From NCBI GenBank assembly GCA_003243425.1, contig QFQP01000013.1, forward strand, positions 62,001 to 126,000: a stretch of 64,000 nucleotides of DNA, written 5' to 3'. Position 1 is the stretch's first letter. Each line of letters starts with the position of its first letter. The stretch is from Archangium gephyra (lineage in GTDB: Bacteria; Myxococcota; Myxococcia; Myxococcales; Myxococcaceae). Of this stretch, positions 30,591-39,337 are shown piece by piece. The translations under genes were made by a program, and so were the position numbers. The notes under the pieces were generated by a model. The model had not been told where the DNA came from and ran no database searches. It was given only the letters and a program-made list of their open reading frames with translations.

Positions 30591-30926
30591 ATGACCGCGC
30601 TGTCTTCACATTCGTTTCACAGACGCTCCCGCATCTCGATGCTGGGCTCGGCCGGCGTGGTGGAGCTGTTGACCGTTCGCGTGCGCACGCCCGACCGGGT
30701 GTTCGACGTTTCGGAAGGCGGTCTGGGCGTCATCAGCCAGGACCCGCTGCCCGCGGGCACGCTGGTGCTGGCGGTGATCGCCTTGCCGGGTGAACGCCGC
30801 ACGCACGACGTCATCGTCCGCGTCGCGTGGGTCGACGGCAGCGCGATGGGGCTCGAGTTTCTCCTGCCTGACGACGCGCTCGTCGCGTCGGTCCGCCGGC
30901 TGCGGCTCGAGCTCGAGGCAGCGTGA
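30591..30926 (+). CDS. Single-domain PilZ protein
   Basis: The 111-residue protein is essentially one PilZ beta-barrel: an N-terminal HRRSRISM (in place of the RxxxR c-di-GMP arm), FDVSEGGLGVISQDPLPAG matching the D/NxSxxG motif, and VRVAWVDGSAMGLEFLL as the last strands. It could bind cyclic di-GMP; the arm is slightly atypical. The Shine-Dalgarno AAGGAG sits 8 bases before the ATG at 30591. Similar stand-alone PilZ proteins are numerous in Myxococcus. It is convergent with the carboxypeptidase-regulatory-domain gene. Confidence 0.85.
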   Translation: MTALSSHSFHRRSRISMLGSAGVVELLTVRVRTPDRVFDVSEGGLGVISQDPLPAGTLVLAVIALPGERRTHDVIVRVAWVDGSAMGLEFLLPDDALVASVRRLRLELEAA

Positions 30927-30927
30927 T

Positions 30928-32376
30928 TCAGGGCTTCAACAACTCGCAGTGAAAGACGGCCTGCTCACCGGCCGCCACGTCGAAGCGCCGGGCCTGCGGC
31001 ACGAAGCCGGGCGCCGTGACCGTCAACGTGTACGAGCCCGGCGGGAGCGAGAGCTCGAAGCGGCCCTCGGGGGTGAGGGCCACGGGCGCGGTCTGCCCCT
31101 GCACGCGAACGGTCGCCGCCAGCGCTTCGCCGTTGCGCGCGCGCACCAGGCCGCGAATCACCGCTGGCGTCCCTCGACCGACGGGCTCGAGAGACACGTT
31201 GAGGCGCGCGTCGTCTTCCGGAGGAACCTGCGCGACTTCTTCCAGCTGCGCGTACCCCGGCACTTCGACGTGCACGCGCACCGGGCCGGGGCCGACCTTC
31301 TCGAGGCGGAACGTGCCGTCGGCGGCGCTGCGCACCCGGCGAGCGTCTGCGCTGACGAACCCATTGGCGATCGGCCTCAGCGTCACTGCGTCGAACAGCG
31401 AGCCCACGACGTTGCCGGGGCCCGTGGGCGTTTCCAGCGAGAGCTCCAGCGTCATCACTTCACCGTCGCGCAACGACAGCGGCTGGCGCTTCTGTCGGAG
31501 GCCGTCACGCTGCACCCGAAGCGCGTGGTCGCCGGCGGGCACCGTGAGCCGCAGCTGCCCCGCGTCGTTCGTCAACCCGGCGAGCACGTCGTCGACCCAC
31601 ACGCGCGCGGCGATGACCGGCGTGCCGTCCGTCTCCTTCACGCGCAGCTCCAGCGTCGCGTCGAGCGGCAGCGGGGGCGCGCTCAACGCGGCGGCGGGCG
31701 TCTTGAAGCCATCGAGGGTGACGCGCAGCGCGAGCCCGACGCGCCCGGTGACCCCTGAATACGTACCGCCGGTTTCGACGAGCGCCGCACCGTCGAGCCC
31801 GACCCACCAATGGCTGGCCGCGACGTCGAACATACGCACCGCGACCCACAGCCGCGGCTCGACGGTGAACACCCGGTGCGAGCCCGCGAGCGGAGCCAGC
31901 AGCGCGCCGCTCAACGCCGTTTGAAACCGGCCCGTCTCGAAGCCGACCTCGACGCGCGTGCTCAGGCCCGACGCGGTGATGGCCGAGGGCACCAGGGCGT
32001 CGCGCGAGAGCACGACAGGAAGGCTGACACCGCCCCAGCCCAGGCCGGCGCGCAACGAGAGCCCGTTCTCGAAGTGGTGGCGAACCGCCAGCCCCGCGCG
32101 GCCGCTGGTGGACCGGAGCGAGCTGGCGTCGACGTCGAGGTTCGGCGCACGGCCTGCGAACTCGGTCGCAAGCTCGAGCTCCACGCCGAGCCACGGCAGG
32201 AACCAGCCGTCGGCGTCGACGCGCAGCTGCGGCAACAACAGGCCCGACACCGCCACGTCGTCGTACTTCCAGTTGCGCACCGCGAGGCCACCACCGACGC
32301 GAACGCTGCCCGCTGGAGGCTCGGCCTGTACCGCCAGCGCCGCCAGCAAGGTGGTGATGACCGCCAACTGCTTCAT
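30928..32376 (-). CDS. Exported protein: beta-barrel-like N-terminus plus carboxypeptidase-regulatory repeats
   Basis: The 482-residue product has a signal peptide (MKQLAVITTLLAALAVQAEP). Residues ~25-235 look like outer-membrane strands (GVELELATEFAGRAPNLD, GVSLPVVLSRDALV, MFDVAASHWWVGLDGAAL). Residues ~240-480 form three or so carboxypeptidase-regulatory/PEGA-like beta sandwiches (ITARV-type WVDDVLAGLTNDAGQLRLTV, GNVVGSLFDAVTLRPIANGF, IRGLVRARNGEALAATVRV). It would be an envelope protein displaying Ig-like domains. The start at 32376 overlaps the stop of the upstream helical protein gene (ATGA). No specific function is known. Confidence 0.75.
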   Translation of the reverse strand: MKQLAVITTLLAALAVQAEPPAGSVRVGGGLAVRNWKYDDVAVSGLLLPQLRVDADGWFLPWLGVELELATEFAGRAPNLDVDASSLRSTSGRAGLAVRHHFENGLSLRAGLGWGGVSLPVVLSRDALVPSAITASGLSTRVEVGFETGRFQTALSGALLAPLAGSHRVFTVEPRLWVAVRMFDVAASHWWVGLDGAALVETGGTYSGVTGRVGLALRVTLDGFKTPAAALSAPPLPLDATLELRVKETDGTPVIAARVWVDDVLAGLTNDAGQLRLTVPAGDHALRVQRDGLRQKRQPLSLRDGEVMTLELSLETPTGPGNVVGSLFDAVTLRPIANGFVSADARRVRSAADGTFRLEKVGPGPVRVHVEVPGYAQLEEVAQVPPEDDARLNVSLEPVGRGTPAVIRGLVRARNGEALAATVRVQGQTAPVALTPEGRFELSLPPGSYTLTVTAPGFVPQARRFDVAAGEQAVFHCELLKP

Positions 32377-32810
32377 GCGCGCTTGCTCATACACGCCGTG
32401 CGCACGGCCAGGGGAAAGGTCGACTGCAGCTCGGTTTCGAAGCGGCGCTGAATGCCCGGCTCGAGCTTGCGGAAGATGGTGGCGGCGACCTGCGCGCCCA
32501 TCGAGTCGAGGTCGTAGAAGAAGCGGCGCACGCGCTGTGACTGCGCCTTCATCTCGGCGGCGGTCTTGAGCATGAAGCGCTCGGTCTCGGCGTCGTCGTG
32601 CTGGTGCGCGAGCGAGAGCAGCTTGTCGTAGAACGAGTCTTTCTGGTCGAGGTGCTGCACCACGTCGGCCCGCAGGCTGCGCAGCTGTTCACGAAGCGCT
32701 TCGGGCGCCGCGGCGGTGCTCATGGAGTTCAACTCCGCGGACAACCGGCGCTGCGTCGACTGCAACTCCATCACCGTCAGCAGGAAGGTGTTCGAGGTCA
32801 CGGCGACCAC
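32373..32810 (-). CDS. Small helical hypothetical protein
   Basis: The 145-residue product from a GTG at 32810 (a second GTG lies at 32801) is almost entirely alpha-helical and charged (STQRRLSAELNSM, EQLRSLRADVVQHLDQKDSF, LSLAHQHDDAETERFMLKTA). It has a few histidine-acidic pairs but no convincing hemerythrin pattern. It lacks a signal peptide. It overlaps its upstream neighbour by 13 bases and its downstream neighbour by ATGA, so it is part of a three-gene run with the DUF2378 protein and the regulatory-repeat protein. The family is unknown. Confidence 0.65.
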   Translation of the reverse strand: MVAVTSNTFLLTVMELQSTQRRLSAELNSMSTAAAPEALREQLRSLRADVVQHLDQKDSFYDKLLSLAHQHDDAETERFMLKTAAEMKAQSQRVRRFFYDLDSMGAQVAATIFRKLEPGIQRRFETELQSTFPLAVRTACMSKRA

Positions 32811-33448
32811 CTCACGTCGAAGGTCGCCGCACGGCCTTCGCGCGAAGACAGCTGCACCACCGGGTACACCGCGTCGGCGGCGATCAGCACGGCTTCGAGC
32901 ACACCCACGAAGAAGCCGGGCCGCGACACGTCACTGAAGCGCAGGCGCAGGCCGTTGGGTGGCAGAGGGTCGACGTCTACCGTCACGAAGTCGGTCGCGT
33001 CGCGCAGGTTGAGGGTCAGGCGGCGCATCGCGCGCTCCGGGCCGATGACCCGCATCAGCGACAGCAGCGCATCACCAGCCGGGGTCTGCGCGAAGCCGCT
33101 CATGAAGAGCCGGCCCACCTCGGCGTAGCGCTCGCCCTCGGGCAGCGCGGCGAAGCGGGAGCTCGCGCTCGCGTCGACCAGCTCCAGCCAGCGTGACAAG
33201 TCCCAGGCGACGCGGCCCGGCTTCAACCCCAGCCGCTCGATGAGCGCCGCTTCATCGTCCGTCGGGGGCGTCAGCGCGTTCAACAGCGCGTCCACCACCA
33301 TGCCGACAGTCATTCGCGAACCCGACGCCGTCATCGGCGCGTCGTCAGAGCGAGCGACACGCCATGGCTCGGTTTGCGGTGAACCGCCCGACGACTCGCG
33401 GGTTTGCGAGTCACCTTCCAGCAATCTTGAAATCGCAGTTTGCAACAT
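32798..33448 (-). CDS. DUF2378 (Myxococcus paralogous family) protein
   Basis: The 216-residue product from the ATG at 33448 has the features I associate with the Myxococcus DUF2378 paralogous family: a long helical/beta domain with GLKPGRVAWDLSRWLELVDA, EGERYAEVGRLFMSGF, and RAMRRLTLNLRDATDF, ending in a C-terminal beta half. Its N-terminal ~60 residues (ISRLLEGDSQTRESSGG...) are polar and likely disordered. The family is characteristic of myxobacteria and its function is unknown. GGGGGA lies close upstream of the start. It lies 35 bases after the kinase-PilZ gene on the same strand, so may share its transcript. Confidence 0.82.
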   Translation of the reverse strand: MLQTAISRLLEGDSQTRESSGGSPQTEPWRVARSDDAPMTASGSRMTVGMVVDALLNALTPPTDDEAALIERLGLKPGRVAWDLSRWLELVDASASSRFAALPEGERYAEVGRLFMSGFAQTPAGDALLSLMRVIGPERAMRRLTLNLRDATDFVTVDVDPLPPNGLRLRFSDVSRPGFFVGVLEAVLIAADAVYPVVQLSSREGRAATFDVRWSP

Positions 33449-33483
33449 GTGTCCCCCGGTCACGTAAAACGATGCGTTACGAA

Positions 33484-35226
33484 TCAGTGCGCCACGCGTT
33501 CCCGCGCGAGCAAAGACGCGCGCAGGTCGTGCAGTGCGAGGCGGAGCGGATCGATGCACAGCGCCAGCTCGATGGCGGCGAAGGCTTCACCGCGGCGGCC
33601 CTGCGCGGCGAGCGCGAGCGCGCGTTCGGCGTGCCGGCGGCCCGCGAGGTCGGCCAGCGGGTTCGACTTGAGGAACTCGAAGCGCAGCGACTCCAGGGTC
33701 TGGCCTTCGAGGCCGTCGTCGAGGCACTGGGCCACACCGCGCCAGTTGCCGCGGCGCGCGTCGAACTCGGCGCGGCGGCGAACGTCGATGAGCAGGTGCG
33801 CGTGGCTCGAGAGCTGCGCCTGCGCAGAGACCAGCTCCGTCACCCGGCGCGGCGCGATGTCCCGGCGCGCCATTTCCTCGAGCGCGTCGTCGAGCTGCGT
33901 GTGCGCGAAGACGATCTCCTGCTGCGTGGCCGAGCTGCTCACGCCGAGCGCCGCGTAGGCGCCGCCCCAGAAGCGCTCACGCAGGCGCTCGAGCACCGCT
34001 TCGGCCGCCACGTCGTCGGCGCTCTGACCGCCATCGAGCGCCACGCGCTCGGTGGTGCCGAGGCTCTTGAACTCCACGAAGACACCGGCCTGTCGTTCCC
34101 AGCGGCGGGCGTCGTGCGCGTCGAACTGACGAACCACCACGCCGCTGATGGGCTCGAGGCCGTCGAAGGTGAGGCTGACCTTCGTGCCCACGTCGACCGC
34201 GGCGTCGAAGGCCACGAAGCAACCCGCCGACGAGGTGTGCTCGCAGACCACGAGGTGCCGCGCGCCCTTCACGCTCAGCACCGCGTGCCGGCTCTCGCCA
34301 CGGGCCGCCGCGTCGAGCGCAGGCACCGGGGTGGGGCGGTTGGCGATGGCGCTGGCCAGCGCGTACGAGAACGCGGTCACGGTGGGGAAGCGGTCGTCTG
34401 ACGACTTGGCCAGCGCCTTCATCACCGCGGCGGCGACGTGCGTGGGCACCGTGCTGCGGTGCTCGGCGGGCGAGCGGGGGGCCGCGTGCAGGTGCGCGTT
34501 GAGCACCGCGTTGACCGGGTGGTGCCAGAACGGCGCGTGGCCCACGAGCAGCTCCCACGCGAGCGCGCCGAGCGCGTACACGTCGGTGCGGGCGTTGGTC
34601 TGGTGGCCGTTGATCTGTTCGGGCGCGAGGTAGTCGGGGCTGCCGAGGGCGACCTGCATGCCCCGCATCGCCGCTTCGTCACGGAGCCGGGCGATGCCGA
34701 AGTCCATCACCTTGACGAAGTCGCGCGAGCCGAAGCGCTGCACCATCACGTTGGCGGGCTTGAGATCGCGGTGCAGCACCCCGCGCGCGTGTGCGTATTC
34801 GATGGCGCCGGCCAGCTGTGAGACGAGGTCCGTCGCGCGCTCGGTCGAGAAGTCTTCCGCCGCCAGCACCGCTTCCAACGTGCGGCCTTCGAGGAACTCC
34901 ATCACCAGCCAGGGCTGGCCCGACGGGAGCTGCCCCACTTCGAACACCGGCACGATGTGCGGGTGCGACAGAACGGCGCTCAACAGCGCCTCTTCGTGGA
35001 AGGTGGTGACGGCGCGGGTGTCGCTCAACACCTGCGCGCGCAGCACCTTGGCGGCAGCACGCGTGCCCAGCTCGCGGTGCTCCACCAGCCACACCGTCGC
35101 CAGTGACCCACCACCGAGCGGGCGCACCACGCGCCAGCGGCCCAACGTCGTGCCGACCAGATCGTCGTCGCGCAGCGCGTTGATGGTCGTGGCGTTCGCC
35201 GTGGTGTTGTTGGTGAGGTGGAGCAT
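33484..35226 (-). CDS. Ser/Thr protein kinase fused to PilZ and J-like domains
   Basis: In this 580-residue protein, residues ~30-285 are a Hanks-type kinase: glycine loop LGGGSLATVW, catalytic Lys in AAAKVLRA, HRDLKPANVMV, DFGIARL and APEQINGHQTNARTDVYALG. Residues ~310-395 are a PilZ-like barrel (HLVVCEHTSSAGCFVAFDAA, ISGVVVRQFDAHDARRW, GVFVEF). Residues ~420-500 contain a DnaJ-like hairpin (GAYAALGVSSSATQQEI). The C-terminus has a helical repeat rich in Arg. No membrane segment, so it is cytosolic. The design suggests kinase output or scaffolding tuned by c-di-GMP, which is inference. A sigma-54-like promoter sits just upstream (separate entry). Confidence 0.9.
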   Translation of the reverse strand: MLHLTNNTTANATTINALRDDDLVGTTLGRWRVVRPLGGGSLATVWLVEHRELGTRAAAKVLRAQVLSDTRAVTTFHEEALLSAVLSHPHIVPVFEVGQLPSGQPWLVMEFLEGRTLEAVLAAEDFSTERATDLVSQLAGAIEYAHARGVLHRDLKPANVMVQRFGSRDFVKVMDFGIARLRDEAAMRGMQVALGSPDYLAPEQINGHQTNARTDVYALGALAWELLVGHAPFWHHPVNAVLNAHLHAAPRSPAEHRSTVPTHVAAAVMKALAKSSDDRFPTVTAFSYALASAIANRPTPVPALDAAARGESRHAVLSVKGARHLVVCEHTSSAGCFVAFDAAVDVGTKVSLTFDGLEPISGVVVRQFDAHDARRWERQAGVFVEFKSLGTTERVALDGGQSADDVAAEAVLERLRERFWGGAYAALGVSSSATQQEIVFAHTQLDDALEEMARRDIAPRRVTELVSAQAQLSSHAHLLIDVRRRAEFDARRGNWRGVAQCLDDGLEGQTLESLRFEFLKSNPLADLAGRRHAERALALAAQGRRGEAFAAIELALCIDPLRLALHDLRASLLARERVAH

Positions 35227-35239
35227 GGCGGTCCTCGAT

Positions 35240-35255
35240 TGCTATCGGGGTGCCA
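35240..35255 (-). promoter_or_regulatory. Candidate sigma-54 (-24/-12) promoter of the kinase-PilZ gene
   Basis: On the minus strand the sequence reads TGGCACCCCGATAGCA, matching the sigma-54 pattern TGGCACG-N4-TTGCA with the invariant GG and GC exactly 10 bases apart and one mismatch in the -12 box. It lies 13 bases before the ATG, so the predicted start of transcription leaves only about 3 untranslated bases; the GAGGA ahead of the ATG would then be mostly lost. That is the main weakness of the call. Confidence 0.4.
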
Positions 35256-35304
35256 GCGCGGCCTGGCGCCAATGCGCCGAAATGACTGCCTCGCAGGTGA
35301 GCGA

Positions 35305-35323
35305 TTGCAACCCTGCGAGTTGC
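35305..35323. promoter_or_regulatory. GCAAC/GTTGC dyad upstream of the kinase-PilZ gene
   Basis: TTGCAAC at 35305-35311 and GTTGC at 35319-35323 form an inverted repeat with a 7-base spacer, about 80 bases upstream of the predicted sigma-54 transcription start. This is the distance typical of enhancer sites for NtrC-type activators. Similar half-sites occur upstream of the sensor kinase (37959-37992) and of the small gene at 42558. Confidence 0.35.
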
Positions 35324-35367
35324 GGTTTGCAGCGGGTTTCAGGGCTGAATCTCACGAATGAAATGAC

Positions 35368-35402
35368 GACGCCCGCGCCTCGAAATGGAGGTCGCGGGCG
35401 TC
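35368..35402 (-). terminator. Intrinsic terminator of the sensor kinase/NtrC-like operon
   Basis: GACGCCCGCG at 35368-35377 pairs perfectly with CGCGGGCGTC at 35393-35402, and CCTC/GAGG extends the stem inside after a one-base bulge, with a 6-base loop. On the minus strand it begins 24 bases after the regulator's stop and is followed by the T-rich GTCATTTCATTC. This is the most convincing terminator in the window. Confidence 0.72.
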
Positions 35403-35425
35403 GAGGTACGACTCGCAGTTCGCTG

Positions 35426-36841
<1,416 letters not shown>

Positions 36842-37958
36842 GTTCACTCTCCACTGCGATCCAACCGTTGTGGTCACGCACGATGCCCTGCGCGACCGAA
36901 AGCCCGAGCCCGGTGCCTTCACCGGTGTCCTTGGTGGTGAAGAACGGCTCGAAGATGCGTTTGCGTTGTTCGTCGGCGATGCCGCTGCCGGTGTCGTCGA
37001 CGCGAATGCCGACGTAGGGGCGCTCGGGGAGGCCGGTGTCTGCCGGCGGCGTGCCGCCTTCGACCAGCTGCAAGGTCACCTGCCCGTTGGTGGGCGTGGC
37101 CTGAATGGCGTTCGAGATGACGTTGATCATCACCTGCATGAGCTGGCTGCCGTCGAACTCCACGACGCGCAGCTGCTCCAGGGGCGCGGCCGAGAGCTTC
37201 ACGTTCTTCTTGGCGGCCACCGGCTCGAGCAACGACACCGCCTGGCGAATCAACGTGCGGATGTCGAAGCGCCCCAACCGTGGCTCACGGCGGCGCGCGA
37301 AGTCGAGGAGCTGGCGAATGATGGCTGCCATGCGGTCTGCCTGGTCGGCGATCGTTCGTGCCGTCGATTGCAGCTGATCAGGCGGCAGCGAGCCGGAGGC
37401 GATCTGGCGGGCGCGACCACCGACGATCGACAACGGCGTGCCCAGCTCGTGCGCGATGCCGGCGGCGAGCTTGCCCACCATGGCGAGGCGATCGGCGCGG
37501 CGGAGCTCCGAGAGCGTGTTGCTGGCCGCGCGGCGCAGCGCGAGCTGATTCGAGGCGTGCCTCGCCAGTCGCTGCAGGGCCACGCGCTGCGACTCAAAGG
37601 TCGCCACGCCGTGCACCACGATGCCGCCCAGCACGGCGGCGTTGATGTCGACGATGGGCAGCCACGAACAATCCGGCAGGAACACCGCCGCGCGCGGGTC
37701 GGGCAACGCGTTGATGCGATCGAGGCCGTCGTCGGGCAGCGAGCCGGCCACCACTTCCCACTTCGCTTCCTCGCGGCTCACCAGCCCGACCCGTGTGTCC
37801 GGTACGAGCGCCTGCGCGAGCTCTACGATGTCCTCGAGATCTTGTGAGGGAACGATCCCCGCCAACGTCGGACGCACGGTGCGGGTTTCTGCAAGCCACC
37901 CGCCATGCGTTGAGTCACCTGAATCCGCGTGTCTGGCCATTCAGCAAGCATGAAGCGT

Positions 37959-37992
37959 GTTGCAAAAGACGACAGGCTGGGTGACTTGCAAC
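37959..37992. promoter_or_regulatory. GTTGCAA...TTGCAAC inverted repeat upstream of the NtrB-like kinase
   Basis: GTTGCAA at 37959-37965 and TTGCAAC at 37986-37992 are perfect inverted copies separated by 20 bases, centred about 36 bases ahead of the kinase ATG. The half-site also occurs in the dyads at 35305-35323 and 42494-42514. The location suits a regulator binding site, possibly for the operon's own NtrC-like product. I see no good -24/-12 element here, so repression or another sigma factor would have to be invoked. Confidence 0.38.
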
Positions 37993-38064
37993 AACCTCGA
38001 CGCAATCGACCACACGGGCGCATTCATGCGTGCGAACCCGGGTCACTGAATACACACTGATTGA

Positions 38065-39306
38065 TCAGCTGGTACGTCGTCGCTCTTGCGCGAAGCGCAG
38101 GGCGCGAACGACACGCCGCCCGGCTTCGGGGGCATCGAGGGGGAGCGCAATGAAGTCGAACACGCCGTGCCCGATCGCGCGGGCCATCAACGACACGTCG
38201 TCGTCCGAGCCGCACATCAACACCAGTCGCGCTGCGTCTTCGCTCACCAGCTGCTGGCAGCGCTTCAACGTGGCCTCGGCGTCGGCCCCGGCCACCAGCA
38301 CCACGCCTTCTTTTTCGTTCGCCGCTTCACGCGCCCCGATGGCCGTGAGCGCCTCCCGCAGCTGCGCGGTCAGGGCCGGTGCCGCGCCGTCGAGCGCGAG
38401 CTTCACCGCGGGCGCGTCGACCTCGGCGGCCACGAACTCGTGCGCGGCCTCGAAGTCGACCTCGCGGGCGTCACCCCCGGCGCGGCTGGCGGCGAGCGCC
38501 GAGCGGAACTCGCGCGCCGACGAGAACCGGGCGTCTCGCGGCTTCGACAGGGCCCGCCGCAGCACGCTCTCGAACGCGCGCGGCACGTTGCTGACCCCCA
38601 GCTCCGAGAACGTGGGCGGCTCGCGGAACAGGTGCGCCGAGAGCACGTGGACGGGCTGCGTCGCGACGAACGGCGGCCGCGCGGTGAGCAGCTCGAAGAG
38701 GACACATGCAAGTGAGTACAGATCGCTGCGCGCATCGAGCGCTTCTCCAGACACCTGCTCGGGCGACATGTATGCCGCGGTGCCGAGCTGTTGGCCTGCG
38801 GCGGTCAGTCGCGTGGCGTCTGTCTGTGATTGGAGGAGCGCGATGCCGAAATCGACGACCCGAACGAAGGGCCTGTCATGAGCCCCGTCGAGCATCAGAT
38901 TCGCGGGCTTCAGATCGCGGTGCACGATGTTCTGCGCATGCGCGACCTCCAGCACACTCAAGATCTGATCAGCCAGCTCGGCCGTGTCGTCGAAGCTGAA
39001 GCGGCCATCGCGCGCGAGCTTGAGGTCGAGCGACTCGCCGGGCACCAGCTCCATGGCGATGAAGGGGTGCTCGGTCTGCACGTTGACGTCGTGCACGCGA
39101 ACCACATGCGGGTGCTCGATGCGCGCGAGCACGCGGGCTTCGTTCTCGAACCGCGCCACCGTCTCGGCCTGGGAGCTGACGTGACGATGCAACACCTTGA
39201 GCGCCACGCTGCGCTGCAACCCGGGGTGAACGGCTTCGTACACGGTGCCGGAGCTGCCGTCGGCGATGCGGCGAATGATGCGGTACGGGTGCACGACCGG
39301 GTCCAT
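38065..39306 (-). CDS. Ser/Thr protein kinase with C-terminal degenerate receiver-like domain
   Basis: In this 413-residue cytosolic protein, residues 8-270 are a complete Hanks-type kinase: IADGSSGTVYEAVH, VALKVLHRH, QNIVHRDLKPANLML, VVDFGIALLQ, GTAAYMSPEQVSG and DARSDLYSLACVLFELL. Residues ~300-410 resemble a response-regulator receiver fold (EGVVLVAGADAEATLKR, LVLMCGSDDDVSLMARAIGH, GVFDFIALPLDAPE), but the phospho-acceptor Asp and switch residues are not at the usual places, so it is probably an interaction module. The ATG at 39306 has an excellent AGGAGGG 8 bases upstream, ruling out the GTG at 39315. Divergent from the cyclase gene, with only 31 bases between starts. Confidence 0.9.
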   Translation of the reverse strand: MDPVVHPYRIIRRIADGSSGTVYEAVHPGLQRSVALKVLHRHVSSQAETVARFENEARVLARIEHPHVVRVHDVNVQTEHPFIAMELVPGESLDLKLARDGRFSFDDTAELADQILSVLEVAHAQNIVHRDLKPANLMLDGAHDRPFVRVVDFGIALLQSQTDATRLTAAGQQLGTAAYMSPEQVSGEALDARSDLYSLACVLFELLTARPPFVATQPVHVLSAHLFREPPTFSELGVSNVPRAFESVLRRALSKPRDARFSSAREFRSALAASRAGGDAREVDFEAAHEFVAAEVDAPAVKLALDGAAPALTAQLREALTAIGAREAANEKEGVVLVAGADAEATLKRCQQLVSEDAARLVLMCGSDDDVSLMARAIGHGVFDFIALPLDAPEAGRRVVRALRFAQERRRTS

Positions 39307-39337
39307 GGCGCGCACCCTCCTAGCAGGAAGGCCTTCG

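Noticed and set aside
33394..33413. Perfect GACTCGC-N6-GCGAGTC dyad
   Set aside because: It lies inside the coding sequence for the N-terminus of the DUF2378 protein; without conservation data it is more likely chance than an operator.
33440..33446. TTGCAAC at the start of the DUF2378 gene as a further regulator half-site
   Set aside because: The bases encode Met-Leu-Gln at the gene start and there is no inverted partner nearby.
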